DNA from: Desulfofustis glycolicus DSM 9705
GTDB lineage: Bacteria > Desulfobacterota > Desulfobulbia > Desulfobulbales > Desulfocapsaceae
Assembly: GCF_900130015.1 (NCBI RefSeq)
Contig: NZ_FQXS01000002.1
Span: forward strand, 62,001 to 126,000
DNA length: 64,000 bases
Direction of reading: 5' to 3'
How positions within the stretch are numbered: the stretch's first letter is position 1; every line of letters begins with the position of its first letter. Positions 9,280 to 18,701 of this stretch are shown piece by piece. Both the position numbers and the translations under genes were made by a program. Under the pieces are notes generated by a model. It made no database searches. It worked only from the letters and a program-made list of their open reading frames with translations, and was not told where the DNA came from.

Positions 9280-10995
9280 ATGCTACGATCATTCTTATTG
9301 TCCACCGCAGTTCGTCCTTTTTATTATTGTGCACTGATCGTAATCATGATTTCCAGTTCAGGGTGCGCGATCAACGAAAATCTGGCTTGGCTCGATGTCG
9401 ATTTTCTCTCTTCGGACGAAACCGCAGCGGCGGCTCAGGACCCGGAGCTGCAACCGGTTGTCGCCGAATCGGAAATCTGTCTCGACCAGGAACTCGAAGC
9501 GCTCGCCTCCACCGGCAGTTGGGACGCACCGCAGACCGAGCACCCTGCCCCGGCCATCGAAACAGAATCGGAACCGGCTATAACATACGACTTTCCGATC
9601 GTCATCAATCGCCAGGTCGAAATGTACCTCGACTTGTTCCAGGGTAAACTGCGCCCCTATTTCAGCCAATGGCTGGCCCGCTCCGGTCGCTATCTGCCGC
9701 TGATGAAGACGGAACTGGAGGGAGCCGGTCTGCCGCTCGATCTGGTTTACCTGTCAATGATAGAAAGCGGCTTCAGCCAACGTGCCTACTCGCGTGCCAG
9801 AGCCGTCGGACTGTGGCAGTTTATGGCCGGCACCGGGCGCGATTACGGCCTGAGCGTTTCAAGCTATATCGATGAGCGGCGTGATGCCGAAAAATCGACG
9901 CGAGCCGCCGTCAGCTACCTCAAACACCTCTACAATGAGTTCGGGGACTGGTATCTGGCGGTAGCGGCCTACAACGGCGGGCCGGGCACCATGCGCAACG
10001 CGCTCAAACGCTCGGGCAGTTCCGATTTCTGGGAGATCGCCGAGGGTAAATATCTCCGCCTGGAGACCAAGCGGTACGTCCCGAAGCTGATTGCCGCCAT
10101 TATCATCGCCAAAGATCCGGCAACCTACGGTTTTGATGATATCACCTACGAGACCCCGCTGGCCTATGAAACGATGACCGTCGGTCCGGGGCTCAGCCTT
10201 CAGGCCGCCGCGCTGCTCACCGATTCCGAAGACTCCGTGATCAAACAGCTCAACCAGGAACTACTCAGCGGTAAAACCCCGCTGGATTGCGAACAATACG
10301 AACTGAAGATCCCGCCCGGTACCCGGGAGCTGGCCGAACACAACCTCCCCCGCTTGCACAGCATTGCCACGACCGACTACAAAACCCACATCGTCAGGAA
10401 AAACGAGACGCTGGCACAGATCACCAGGAAATACAACATCAACACCACCACCCTGCTCAAGGTCAACAACCTGAAGAGCAACAAACTGACGATCGACAGC
10501 CGGCTGCGTATCCCCTACCGGACCGTGGCCTATCGTTTGCTGCCGGAAGGAATGGATCCGCGTCGTGCCGCCGGAGACGAACTGCAGCTGCACACCGTCA
10601 AGAGAGGGGACACCATCTCGAAGATCGCCCGCCAATACCAGGTGCCAGCCGAGCTGATCGTCTCCTGGAACGGCCTGCCTAACGCGCACCAAATCACCGC
10701 CGGACAGCAGCTCGCCCTCTACATCGGCAGCAGTGAACCGACGACGACCGTCGAAACCGTCGCAAACGACTCCGCAGCCGAGGTCATGGTGCTGACGGCG
10801 GTAAAAAAATTACCTCCGCAGCAGAAGCTGCAACAACCGGCAGCCGTCGAGCAATGGTACCGGGTACGCAACGGCGATTCGCTATGGACCATTTCCCGAC
10901 GCTTCAACACCTCGCCGGCCGACATCAAGAAATGGAACAACCTGAAAACAAACCTCATCCATCCCGGCAACCGGCTCAAGCTGATTGATGTCTGA
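9280..10995 (+). CDS. mltD: Membrane-bound lytic transglycosylase D with three LysM domains
   Basis: Outer-membrane lipoprotein of 571 residues that cleaves peptidoglycan glycan strands to 1,6-anhydromuropeptides. An N-terminal signal ends at ISSSGC. The SLT domain has the catalytic glutamate in YLSMIESGFS (residue 162) and RAVGLWQFMAGTGRDYGL, AAYNGGPG. Three LysM modules follow, at about 368-411, 438-480 and 527-570 (each starting with an HIVRKNETL-, HTVKRGDTI- or YRVRNGDSL-type segment), binding the glycan. Length and order match MltD. It diverges from the PBP gene and is followed 66 bases later by the TraB-family gene. Confidence 0.95.
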   Translation: MLRSFLLSTAVRPFYYCALIVIMISSSGCAINENLAWLDVDFLSSDETAAAAQDPELQPVVAESEICLDQELEALASTGSWDAPQTEHPAPAIETESEPAITYDFPIVINRQVEMYLDLFQGKLRPYFSQWLARSGRYLPLMKTELEGAGLPLDLVYLSMIESGFSQRAYSRARAVGLWQFMAGTGRDYGLSVSSYIDERRDAEKSTRAAVSYLKHLYNEFGDWYLAVAAYNGGPGTMRNALKRSGSSDFWEIAEGKYLRLETKRYVPKLIAAIIIAKDPATYGFDDITYETPLAYETMTVGPGLSLQAAALLTDSEDSVIKQLNQELLSGKTPLDCEQYELKIPPGTRELAEHNLPRLHSIATTDYKTHIVRKNETLAQITRKYNINTTTLLKVNNLKSNKLTIDSRLRIPYRTVAYRLLPEGMDPRRAAGDELQLHTVKRGDTISKIARQYQVPAELIVSWNGLPNAHQITAGQQLALYIGSSEPTTTVETVANDSAAEVMVLTAVKKLPPQQKLQQPAAVEQWYRVRNGDSLWTISRRFNTSPADIKKWNNLKTNLIHPGNRLKLIDV

Positions 10996-11061
10996 ACCCC
11001 GACAGCCGAGCGATCTCCCGGCCCCTCCGCACGGCGGTGCCGCGTTGCAGCGTAATTTCCA

Positions 11062-12258
11062 ATGAATGATACAGTCTTCCCGGGGCAGACCTACCCTTCC
11101 GATGTCCACCTGCTTGCTGACGGAGAGCGCACCGTTCTGCTCATCGGTACCGCCCATGTTTCTCAGCTGTCCGTCGATCTGGTGACCCGCGTCATCACGG
11201 CCGAGCAGCCCGATGGCGTCTGCCTTGAACTGGACGAACGGAGATACCAGGCACTAACCGATCCGCGACGTTGGCAGCGGTTGGATCTGAAAACGATCAT
11301 CAAGAAGAAGCAGCTGTCAACGCTGCTCATTTCCCTGCTGATGGCCTCCTACCAGCGGCGGCTCGGCGACCAGCTCGGCGTCACCCCCGGAGCGGAATTG
11401 GTCGCCGCGGCACGATCTGCCGAAACAACCGGTGCACAGGTGTTTCTCTGTGATCGTGACATTCGTATCACCATGCGGCGAGCCTGGAAATCAACGTCTT
11501 TTTTTCGAAAAATGACGTTGCTCTCATCCCTGCTCGTCAGCCTGTTCGATACTGAAAAAATCGACGAAAAGCGGCTTGAGGAATTGAAACACCACGACAG
11601 CCTCGGCGAGCTGATGGCGGAACTCGGCGATTCACTGCCTGAACTGAAGCGGGTATTGATCGATGAACGAGATATCTATCTGGCAGAAAAGATCAAACAG
11701 ACATCCGGCTCGCGGATCGTTGCCGTGGTCGGTGCCGGCCATGTTCCCGGCATCAAGCGCTGCTGGCCTCTCGATCAGCAAGGCCGGATGACGGAACTAT
11801 CCACCATTCCCCCGGTTTCCCCTACCTGGAAAGTAGTCGGATGGTTGATCCCGATCCTGATCCTGACGGCCATCGGTCTGATCGGGTACCGGCACGGCGC
11901 CCAGGCTGCCGGCGACAACATCATCTATTGGATCCTCGCCAACGGCATCCCGTCGGCGATCGGTGCCCTGATCGCCCTGGCTCATCCGGCAACAACGCTG
12001 TCCGCTTTTGCCGCCGCGCCGCTGACCAGCCTGACGCCGGTCATCGGTGCCGGCTACGTCACCGCGTTTGTCCAGGTCATGGTACGGCCGCCGGTGGTCC
12101 GTGAGTTCGAGACGGTCACCACGGATATGGCCAGCCTGTTCGGCTGGTGGCGCAACAAGCTGCTGCGCGTCTTTCTCGTTTTTCTGCTGACTGGCCTCGG
12201 TTCCGCCGTCGGCACTTATATCGGCGGGTATGAAATTCTCAAGAACCTGACCGGATAA
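11062..12258 (+). CDS. TraB/PrgY-family membrane protein
   Basis: Protein of 398 residues of the TraB (pheromone shutdown) family, whose bacterial role is not settled; a metalloprotease-like activity has been proposed for the fold. The N-terminal domain has the family motifs GTAHVS (about 31), LELDERR (about 56), CDRDIRIT, IDERD and GAGHVPG (about 230). The C-terminal 150 residues contain several hydrophobic stretches, suggesting membrane anchoring with the conserved domain on one side. Located between mltD and yhbY on the same strand. Family assignment is firm; substrate unknown. Confidence 0.88.
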   Translation: MNDTVFPGQTYPSDVHLLADGERTVLLIGTAHVSQLSVDLVTRVITAEQPDGVCLELDERRYQALTDPRRWQRLDLKTIIKKKQLSTLLISLLMASYQRRLGDQLGVTPGAELVAAARSAETTGAQVFLCDRDIRITMRRAWKSTSFFRKMTLLSSLLVSLFDTEKIDEKRLEELKHHDSLGELMAELGDSLPELKRVLIDERDIYLAEKIKQTSGSRIVAVVGAGHVPGIKRCWPLDQQGRMTELSTIPPVSPTWKVVGWLIPILILTAIGLIGYRHGAQAAGDNIIYWILANGIPSAIGALIALAHPATTLSAFAAAPLTSLTPVIGAGYVTAFVQVMVRPPVVREFETVTTDMASLFGWWRNKLLRVFLVFLLTGLGSAVGTYIGGYEILKNLTG

Positions 12259-12294
12259 CTGCTCCCTACCCGCTCCCGACCGCTCGGAGATCAT

Positions 12295-12627
12295 ATGCCT
12301 GACGACAAACAAACACCAAATCCACCCGCCTTGTCCAACGCCCAGAAAAAAGCGTTGCGGCGTCTCGGGCATGAATTGACACCGCTGGTGACCATCGGCA
12401 AAGAGGGCCTTACCGACAGCGTCATCGAAGCGATCGATTCGGTGCTCACCTCGTTTGAGTTGATCAAAGTGAAACTGCTCAACACCACACCACTGGACAA
12501 GAAAAGCGCCGCCGATGTCATCCCGAAACGCACCGGCAGCAATCTGGTGCAACTGATCGGCAAGACCCTGCTGCTCTATCGACCCAACCCCAAACGCCCC
12601 AAGGATAAACAGGTCAAGCTTTCTTAA
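12295..12627 (+). CDS. yhbY: YhbY-family RNA-binding protein
   Basis: CRS1/YhbY-domain protein of 110 residues, which associates with pre-50S ribosomal particles in E. coli. The domain covers most of the protein: LSNAQKKALRRLGHEL, VTIGKEGLTDSVIEAID, ELIKVKLL and GKTLLLYRPNPKRP, including the GKxG loop used for RNA binding. It starts 36 bases after the TraB-family gene and is likely in the same transcript. An R3 hairpin lies about 55 bases after its stop. Confidence 0.92.
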   Translation: MPDDKQTPNPPALSNAQKKALRRLGHELTPLVTIGKEGLTDSVIEAIDSVLTSFELIKVKLLNTTPLDKKSAADVIPKRTGSNLVQLIGKTLLLYRPNPKRPKDKQVKLS

Positions 12628-12682
12628 GTGTTTGTCGCCGGCAACCGGTTGCGTCCTGCGCAGTATTTATATGAAAATCGGC

Positions 12683-12704
12683 GGGACAGGGTTTAACCTG
12701 TCCC
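12683..12704. repeat. R3 hairpin downstream of yhbY
   Basis: GGGACAGG and CCTGTCCC arms with a six-base GTTTAA loop. Same unit as at 2002-2025 and 40196-40222; the flank CGCTCAC resembles the flank of the 40-kb copy. It lies between the convergent yhbY and rhodanese genes. Confidence 0.7.
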
Positions 12705-12745
12705 CCGCTCACTTTCAAAAACCAACCAGCCATTCCGACCACGAT

Positions 12746-12780
12746 ACCGATTTTCATGCTTCGTTGTGATCATCAGTCAT
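12746..12780. repeat. R4 repeat module
   Basis: ACCGATTTTCATGCTTCGTT followed by GTGATCATCAGTCAT matches two tandem modules at 43151-43190 and 43240-43283. The shared core is a GATTTTCAT / TGTGACnTCCGTCAT-like sequence. Non-coding; function unknown. Confidence 0.5.
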
Positions 12781-12786
12781 AGACGG

Positions 12787-13179
12787 TTACTTCTTCTCGG
12801 TCGGAAAATCATTGCTCAGCCACTGCCGCCATCCCCCTTTAAGGGCAAAGACGTTGCCGAACCCCTGATCCATCATGATCCGTGCCACACTGGCACTGGT
12901 ATATTCATTGGGTCAGGCACAATAGAGGACAATGGTCTTGGTCGTGTCGTAGGATTTCGCCCAGGAAAAGGCCTGGTTCGGGTCTTCCCGGACCGCCCCG
13001 GCGATTTTGCGGTCGCTCGCGTCCCAATCTCGGCTGGTACGCACGTCGATTACCACCAGATCAGCCGATCCGAGACGGTCTTTCAACTCCTGCTGATCCA
13101 TGGTCGGCACCTCGGCGGCCATGAGAGGCCCGGCCAGGCCGATCAGAAGGACCGCAACCAGTTTCAACAAATGTTTCAT
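12787..13179 (-). CDS. Periplasmic rhodanese-like protein with UGA (selenocysteine) at the catalytic position
   Basis: Reading through an in-frame TGA (12913-12915) gives a 130-residue rhodanese: signal peptide MKHLLKLVAVLLIGLAGPLMA, then VVIDVRTSRDWDASDRKIAGA and the active loop VLYCA-U-PNEYTSASVARIM, continuing through GFGNVFALKGGWRQWL to TAA. U sits where rhodaneses carry the sulfur-accepting cysteine (C-x5-S loop). Forty-one well-conserved codons after the TGA argue against a true stop. A stem-loop suitable as a bacterial SECIS begins 13 bases after the TGA. The start is the third of three consecutive ATGs, 8 bases from GGGAG. Without Sec machinery in view, decoding is inferred; a recent nonsense mutation is the alternative. 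Confidence 0.8.
12880..12899 (-). promoter_or_regulatory. Candidate bacterial SECIS element
   Basis: In the transcript, CC-A-GUGCC pairs with GGCAC-GG around the five-base loop AGUGU. The stem has seven pairs and one bulged A, and the loop begins 22 bases after the UGA, within the spacing bacterial SelB needs. GU in the apical loop and an upstream bulged base are features of known elements. Confidence 0.55.
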
Positions 13180-13343
13180 CATCATCGCTCCCGATAGAGA
13201 TGGTTGTCTGAAATGCGGCATCCGTTCGGGTGCCACATGGCGTTTCTACTATAAGACCGATACCGGCCGTTGTCTCGATGACTATCAGGCTGCCACAACA
13301 TGATCGACCAATTACCCTTGACCTTCACGAGACCAGTCGGTAA

Positions 13344-13371
13344 AATTGTCGACAATTGCATTATCGACAAT
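13344..13371 (+). promoter_or_regulatory. Tandem operator-like palindromes before CoA-transferase gene
   Basis: AATTGTCGACAATT (13344-13357) is a perfect 14-base palindrome and ATTATCGACAAT (13360-13371) is a one-mismatch second copy, centres 15 bases apart, ending 51 bases before the start codon. TTGT-N-ACAA palindromes are typical of FadR/VanR-type GntR regulators; no such regulator is in the window. Regulator assignment is inference. Confidence 0.5.
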
Positions 13372-13421
13372 AATCCACCCAGGGCCTCTTGCCCCCACAC
13401 CGTCTCCAGGAGGAGCAGATT

Positions 13422-14636
13422 ATGACCACAGGACTCGAAGGTATCAAGGTGATTGAAGTCGGCGGCGCCTTCGCCATGCCGCTGGCCGGTATGCTCATGG
13501 GCAGCTGGGGCGCCGACGTGATCCACGTCGAACCGCCGAAACGGGGCGACCTACAACGTTATCTGCTGGCCGCCGGTATGGCCGGCTGGGCACGGCCGCA
13601 TGAGGTCAACTATATCTGGGAGCACGTCGATAGAAACAAGAAAAGTCTGACTGTCAATCTCGGTTCTCCTGAGGGCCAGCAGATCATCCACGACCTGGTG
13701 GCCGGCGGCGATGTCTTCCTGAACAATCTGCGTCCCTACGAGATGGAAAAATTCAATCTCGACTACGAGACCTTGCAAGCCATCAACCCGAAGATCGTCT
13801 ACGCCAACCTGACGGGATACGGCCAGCGCGGACCGGAAAAAAACGTCGGCGGTTACGATTCGGTCGCATTCTGGGCCCGCAGCGGTGTCATGGATCTGAT
13901 GCACGAGGCCGACAGCCCACCCAACATTTCACGACCGGCCTACGGCGACAGCCTCACCTCACAAAGTCTGCTGGCCGGCGTGATGGCCGCCCTGTTCATC
14001 AGGGAACGCACCGGCCAAGGTCAGGAGGTGGAAGTCTCTCTATTCAACACGGCCACCTTCGCACTCGGCACCGATATCACCGGCTGCCTGATCAGCGGCG
14101 AAGACTCGGTCCGGCCGGCGCGCAAAGCGATGGGCAACCCGATCCGCAATATCTATCCGACCAGCGACGGGCGCTGGATCATGCTCGGCATGACCAATTC
14201 GCAACACTATTGGCCGGCTTTCTGTCAGGCGATCGAGCACCCGGAGCTGGAAAACGATCCACGCTTTGCCACCCAGGAGGAGCGCTCCGGCCATGCGGCT
14301 GAACTGGTGGCTATCCTGGAAGAGATATTTCTTATGAAAACCTATGAGCAGTGGATGGATATCCTCAGCCGCAACAAGCTGGTCTGGTCCCCGGTCAAGA
14401 CGCCGCTTGAGGTCATCGCCGACGAGCAGGCCATCGCCAATGACTTTTACGGCGACTGGGACCACCCGACCTACGGCCCGATCAAGCTGCTCAACAACCC
14501 GATCAAGCTCTCCAAGACACCGGCGGACAATCGCTGCAAGGCTCCGGATCTCGGTGAACATACCGACCAGATTCTGGCCGGTCTCGGCTATTCGCAGGAG
14601 AAAATCGACGAGTTGCGGGCGAACGGTATAATCTAG
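13422..14636 (+). CDS. Family III CoA-transferase (CaiB/BaiF type)
   Basis: Enzyme of 404 residues moving CoA between carboxylic acids, related to CaiB, BaiF and formyl-CoA transferase. N-terminal GIKVIEVGGAFAMPLAGMLMGSWGADVIHVEPP and DRNKKSLTVNLGSPEGQ, then GYGQRGPEKNVGGYDSVAFWARSG, whose aspartate is the expected acyl-anhydride residue, and GQGQEVEVSLFNTATF are characteristic. The start at 13422 follows AGGAGG; an earlier in-frame ATG lacks one. It stands alone, with palindromic operator candidates upstream and repeat-filled DNA downstream. Substrate cannot be told from sequence. Confidence 0.9.
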   Translation: MTTGLEGIKVIEVGGAFAMPLAGMLMGSWGADVIHVEPPKRGDLQRYLLAAGMAGWARPHEVNYIWEHVDRNKKSLTVNLGSPEGQQIIHDLVAGGDVFLNNLRPYEMEKFNLDYETLQAINPKIVYANLTGYGQRGPEKNVGGYDSVAFWARSGVMDLMHEADSPPNISRPAYGDSLTSQSLLAGVMAALFIRERTGQGQEVEVSLFNTATFALGTDITGCLISGEDSVRPARKAMGNPIRNIYPTSDGRWIMLGMTNSQHYWPAFCQAIEHPELENDPRFATQEERSGHAAELVAILEEIFLMKTYEQWMDILSRNKLVWSPVKTPLEVIADEQAIANDFYGDWDHPTYGPIKLLNNPIKLSKTPADNRCKAPDLGEHTDQILAGLGYSQEKIDELRANGII

Positions 14637-14713
14637 CGTGCCATTTTTAAAAAAGCTTACTTCAGGAAATTTCTCCGACCAGAATTATCGGAAATCCGGA
14701 GCCATGGTTCGCA

Positions 14714-14868
14714 GTGCCGGAGGCTGCATCGCGAAGGTCCGGCGGGCCGAAGTATCAGGCCCGTAGGGCTGCGGACAGGACGTCCGCAGCCGGCGGCCAG
14801 GCCATGGATGGCCTGTCTGCCGGCCTCGTAGGCCAGCCGATCAGGCCACAGCGCAGCAGCCGGAGGTA
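14714..14868. repeat. GC-rich structured repeat R2, near-full copy
   Basis: Block of about 155 bases in the 351-base gap between the CoA-transferase and yycJ. It carries the arms GCTGCGGAC and GTCCGCAGC (hairpin) and GGCCATGGATGGCC, and matches 27020-27196 along its length with scattered substitutions; 1899-1988 and 43090-43133 are partial matches. The remainder of the gap shows no gene. Confidence 0.75.
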
Positions 14869-14987
14869 GTGTGAACCATGGCGGCTACTCAATCCGTTAC
14901 GAGCAGCATTCCGGCGTTGCTTTTTAATAGTTACTGACGCACCCCGCAGTGTTCGCAAGGCACTTCAGAAACAGAGGAAGAGAACGT

Positions 14988-15761
14988 TCAGGTCAGCTCG
15001 AAAAGTCGGGTCGGGATTGTCTGGCAGGCACAATCAAGGATACTGCTTCGGCCGATTGGTTGCAGCACCGCCGCCGCTTCCCGGTAGGCCAGCTCCGGCA
15101 GGTTGTTGGTCTCGCTGAGGTGAGCCAACACCACCTGCTGCAACCCTTCGTGATCGAGCGCTGCCAGCAGTTCGGCGCCCTCGCCGTTGGACAGATGTCC
15201 CCGGCTAGAGCGCACCCGTTGCTGCAGCGCCACCGGATAGGGGCCGTTTTTCAGCAGCAGCGGATCGTGATTGAATTCCAGGATCAGGGCCTGACAGTCG
15301 CTCAAACGGCGCCGGATCAGCCGGGAGACCGCCCCGGTGTCGGTGCAGATGCCGAGGCGGTGAACGCCGTCATCGACAATAAAACCGACCGGATCACCGG
15401 CATCATGGGAAATGGCAAAGGAGCGGATTTCAAGATTGCGAAAACAAATGGGCTCGCCGGTTTGAAATTCATCACGGCGAAACGGTTTCGCCAGTGTCTT
15501 TCCGGCCCCCTGGTAGGTCCGCTCGTTGGCAAAGAGCGGAATCCGGCAGCGCCGCGACAGGACGCCGGCACCGCTGATATGATCCTGATGTTCGTGCGTG
15601 ATGAAAACGGCGGCGAGCGATTCCACGGAACGGTCGATCAGCGCCAGGCGGGCCGCGGTTTCCCGGCCTGAAAAACCTGAGTCGACAAGCAGAGCAGTGT
15701 TATTGGACTCAATATAGACGCAATTACCGCCGCTGCCGCTGCCGAGGACGGAAAAGCGCAT
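14988..15761 (-). CDS. yycJ: YycJ/WalJ-type metallo-beta-lactamase-fold hydrolase
   Basis: A 257-residue metal-dependent hydrolase, a likely exonuclease as for Firmicutes YycJ/WalJ. The N-terminus [18 protein letters not shown] and the metal ligands [10 protein letters not shown] (about 55-64), SHDAG and CTDTG define the subfamily, with LAHLSETNN near the C-terminus. The ATG overlaps the dut stop codon (TGATG), so it is the last gene of the rimP-to-yycJ run. Bacterial function outside Firmicutes is not settled. Confidence 0.88.
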   Translation of the reverse strand: MRFSVLGSGSGGNCVYIESNNTALLVDSGFSGRETAARLALIDRSVESLAAVFITHEHQDHISGAGVLSRRCRIPLFANERTYQGAGKTLAKPFRRDEFQTGEPICFRNLEIRSFAISHDAGDPVGFIVDDGVHRLGICTDTGAVSRLIRRRLSDCQALILEFNHDPLLLKNGPYPVALQQRVRSSRGHLSNGEGAELLAALDHEGLQQVVLAHLSETNNLPELAYREAAAVLQPIGRSSILDCACQTIPTRLFELT

Positions 15762-16240
15762 CAGCGCACCCCGGTGTGACCGAAACCGCCGTCGCCACGC
15801 CGAGTCTGTTCAAGCTTTGGTTGGAGCCGCAGGGTGGCGGCAGCAACCGGGGCGACTACCAATTGGGCGATGCGGTCACCACGTTTGATCAGATAGGGAT
15901 CCCGCCCCAGGTTGATCAGGGCGATCTTGACTTCGCCCCGATAGTCGGAGTCGATGGTGCCCGGGGCGTTGAGGATGGTCACGCCATGACGAACTGCCAG
16001 CCCGCTACGCGGCCTGACCTGAATCTCATAGCCTTTCGGGATGGCGACCGCCAACCCGGTGGGTATCAGAGCCCGCTCGCCGGGGTGCAGGAGATGATCG
16101 GCGTCCAGTGCGGCACAGACATCCATGCCGGCCGCTCCGTCGGTTTCATAGCAAGGCAGCGGCAGATCGCCGCTCTTTTCGCGGTCGAGCCAGCACACGG
16201 CAACGACCACCCGGTCGGCAGAAGAAGACGTCATGGCCAT
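15761..16240 (-). CDS. dut: dUTP diphosphatase
   Basis: Trimeric dUTPase of 159 residues, hydrolysing dUTP to dUMP and keeping uracil out of DNA. All five family motifs are visible: [42 protein letters not shown] and the C-terminal arm [11 protein letters not shown]. Length is normal. Located 60 bases after pnp across a stable hairpin and translationally coupled to yycJ. Confidence 0.96.
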   Translation of the reverse strand: MAMTSSSADRVVVAVCWLDREKSGDLPLPCYETDGAAGMDVCAALDADHLLHPGERALIPTGLAVAIPKGYEIQVRPRSGLAVRHGVTILNAPGTIDSDYRGEVKIALINLGRDPYLIKRGDRIAQLVVAPVAAATLRLQPKLEQTRRGDGGFGHTGVR

Positions 16241-16255
16241 TGCTCCAGGCGAGGG

Positions 16256-16292
16256 GGCAGGACCGCCCCGAACACCGTGGGACGGTCCTGCC
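16256..16292 (-). terminator. Perfect 10-bp hairpin between pnp and dut
   Basis: Arms GGCAGGACCG (16256-16265) and CGGTCCTGCC (16283-16292) with a 17-base loop, just after the pnp stop. There is no T-run on the minus strand, so this is more likely a processing or RNA-stabilising hairpin than an intrinsic terminator. Confidence 0.45.
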
Positions 16293-16299
16293 GATCAGA

Positions 16300-18381
16300 T
16301 CAGTCGTCCTGCAGCAGGGCCTTGCGGCTCAATCGGATACGACCGCGACCGTCGATCTCCAGGACTTTCACCTCGATTTCGTCACCTTCCTTGACGATAT
16401 CGGTCACCTTGTTGACCCGGCTCTTGTCCAGCTCCGAAATATGGACCAGACCGTCGGTTCCAGGCAGGATCTCGACAAACGCACCGAAGTCCTTAATGGT
16501 CTTGACCACCCCTTTGTAAACGGCGCCGATTTCCGGTTCGGCGGTGATCGTCTTGATCCGGTAGAGCAGTTCCTCGAAATTGGTACCGTCGATGGTAAAA
16601 ATCTTGACCAGGCCGCTATCCTCAACTTCGATCTTGGCATCGTAGTCGGACGACAATTCCTTGATCACCTTACCGCCGGGACCGATCAAATCCCTGATCT
16701 TATCGGGGTTGATCTGCAGGGAGTGAAATTTCGGCGCATACTCGGATATTTCCTTGCGCGCTTCCGAAATGCCTTTGTTCATTTCCGAGAGGATATGCAG
16801 CCGGCCGGCCTTGGCTTGGGCCAGCGCCCTGCCCATGATGTCCCGGTCGACGCCGTCGATCTTGATATCCATCTGCAGCGAGGTGACCCCTTCGGCGGTC
16901 CCGACGACCTTGAAGTCCATATCGCCGAGATGATCTTCGTCGCCGAGAATATCGGAGAGAATTACCACCTTGTCGTTTTCCTTGATCAACCCCATGGCTA
17001 TCCCCGACACCGGTGCGGAGATCGGCACGCCGGCATCCATCAGCGCCATGCTGCCGCCGCAGACGGTGGCCATCGAGGACGAGCCGTTCGATTCGAGCAC
17101 TTCGGATACCACCCTGATCGAATAGGGAAATTCGGTGTCGGCCGGCAGCACCGCTTCAATGCCGCGCATCGCCAGCGTCCCGTGGCCGATATCGCGACGG
17201 GACGGACCGGTCATGCGCCGCACTTCGCCGACACAAAACGGCGGGAAGTTGTAATGCAGCATGAACCGCTTGTTCTCCTCGCCGCCCAGGGTTTCCACCC
17301 GCTGCTGGTCGCGCTCGCTGCCCAAAGTGGCGGTAACCAGCGCCTGCGTCTCGCCGCGTGTAAACAGTGCCGAGCCGTGAGTCCGCGGCAGATATCCGGC
17401 CTCGCAGCTGATCGGCCGTACTTCGTCGAAGGCGCGGCCGTCAATGCGCTGATCCTGTTCAACGATCATCGCCCGCATCCGTTTCTTCCGGAAACGCGAC
17501 AAGAGGTCGACGATTTCGCCGCTTCGCTCGCCGTCCGGGTCCATCTCCTCAAGAATCTGAGTCACCAGTTGATCGTAGACGCGGCTGCGGTCAACCTTAT
17601 CGGACGTGGCGATCACCGAGTTCATGCGCTCCGAGGCCCGATCGACAACCTGCTGGTAGAGCGTTTCGTCGATGGTTTTCGGTTCGACGACGCGCTTTTC
17701 TTTACCGTTGCCGGCCTGCAATTGTTTCTGAATTTCGATCAAGGGCTGCAATTGTTTGAAGGCAAAGAAAATCGCCTCAAGGACAACATCTTCGGCAAGG
17801 GTTCCGGTCTTGCCTTCGACCATGACCACCGCCTTTTCGGTGCAGGCCACGACGATATCCATCGTCGACTGCTCCAGCTCCGTTCTGGTCGGATTCATCA
17901 CGTAGGCACCGTCGATATAGCCGACCCGGCCGCCGGCAACAGGTCCAGCAAACGGGATATCGGAGAGCATCAGGGCGCAACTGGCCCCGGTCAGCGCAAG
18001 AATGTCGGGCTCATGCTCCTGATCTGCCGACAGCACCGAGGCAATGACCTGCGTTTCGGCACTGTAGCCGTCGGCAAAAAGCGGCCGCAACGGGCGGTCG
18101 ATGATCCTGCAGGTCAGGACCTCGCGATCGCTCGGGCGACCGATCTCACGGCGAAAGTAGTTACCGGGGATGCGGCCGACCGAGGCCATCTTTTCCTGGT
18201 ATTCAATGGTAAGCGGCAAAAACCCCAATTCCGGTTTGTTGCGTTTATCTCCGACAGCGGTCACAAGCACGACCGTTTCGCCGCATCGTACGACAACCGA
18301 CCCGGAGGCCTGTTTTGCCAATTTGCCGGTTTCAATAGAAATAGTTTTCGTTCCGATAGTGGCTTCAACTGTTTGCATCAT
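16300..18381 (-). CDS. pnp: Polynucleotide phosphorylase
   Basis: 3'-5' phosphorolytic exoribonuclease of 693 residues, a degradosome-type trimer. Two RNase PH domains are present ([20 protein letters not shown] at the N-terminus, and [19 protein letters not shown], where the second core holds the active site with [13 protein letters not shown]), then KH ([20 protein letters not shown]) and S1 ([20 protein letters not shown]) RNA-binding domains. Two consecutive ATGs follow GGAGAATAC. It follows rpsO after a 320-base leader with a hairpin, the arrangement that is autoregulated in E. coli. Confidence 0.97.
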   Translation of the reverse strand: MMQTVEATIGTKTISIETGKLAKQASGSVVVRCGETVVLVTAVGDKRNKPELGFLPLTIEYQEKMASVGRIPGNYFRREIGRPSDREVLTCRIIDRPLRPLFADGYSAETQVIASVLSADQEHEPDILALTGASCALMLSDIPFAGPVAGGRVGYIDGAYVMNPTRTELEQSTMDIVVACTEKAVVMVEGKTGTLAEDVVLEAIFFAFKQLQPLIEIQKQLQAGNGKEKRVVEPKTIDETLYQQVVDRASERMNSVIATSDKVDRSRVYDQLVTQILEEMDPDGERSGEIVDLLSRFRKKRMRAMIVEQDQRIDGRAFDEVRPISCEAGYLPRTHGSALFTRGETQALVTATLGSERDQQRVETLGGEENKRFMLHYNFPPFCVGEVRRMTGPSRRDIGHGTLAMRGIEAVLPADTEFPYSIRVVSEVLESNGSSSMATVCGGSMALMDAGVPISAPVSGIAMGLIKENDKVVILSDILGDEDHLGDMDFKVVGTAEGVTSLQMDIKIDGVDRDIMGRALAQAKAGRLHILSEMNKGISEARKEISEYAPKFHSLQINPDKIRDLIGPGGKVIKELSSDYDAKIEVEDSGLVKIFTIDGTNFEELLYRIKTITAEPEIGAVYKGVVKTIKDFGAFVEILPGTDGLVHISELDKSRVNKVTDIVKEGDEIEVKVLEIDGRGRIRLSRKALLQDD

Positions 18382-18628
18382 GTATTCTCCATGATTCAGA
18401 CCCTCTTTCGGGTCCGATGTTCTCCGATCGGATTATCCACCGAACGGATTTTCCTGCTTTAATGAAACGATCTGAGATAATTTCATCGCGGACCATTCCG
18501 CCCTATTGCGGAACAGCTTCATACTCTTCGTTGTTACTATATGGTGAAAAAAACGACGGATCCGGACGATCGCCACCACAGCCGGTGGAGCGACTCGCCC
18601 GGAACGGAGATATCTGTCTCTGTCGCGA

Positions 18629-18665
18629 CGGAAACGACGGCGGGCTACTGCTCGCATCGTTTCCG
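18629..18665 (-). promoter_or_regulatory. rpsO-pnp intergenic hairpin
   Basis: Perfect nine-base arms CGGAAACGA and TCGTTTCCG enclose a 19-base loop in the 320-base region between rpsO and pnp (18382-18701). In E. coli the same location holds an RNase III-cut stem through which PNPase represses itself; the same role here is inference. A T-rich run (TCGTTTTTTTC on the minus strand near 18551) lies farther downstream. No gene is seen in this stretch. Confidence 0.45.
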
Positions 18666-18701
18666 CACCGACAGGAGACACGATTGGCTGGCAGGAAGGT
18701 G

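Noticed and set aside
12913-12915. Ordinary stop codon ending a truncated rhodanese
   Set aside because: Conserved rhodanese sequence and a SECIS-like stem follow directly, so read-through is the better explanation, though not proven.
16108-18462. 784-codon open frame antisense to pnp
   Set aside because: Long open antisense frames are expected in high-GC coding DNA; the opposite strand encodes full-length PNPase with all motifs.
18433-18681. 82-codon minus-strand frame between rpsO and pnp
   Set aside because: Arginine-rich, no ribosome site, and it covers the predicted regulatory hairpin.
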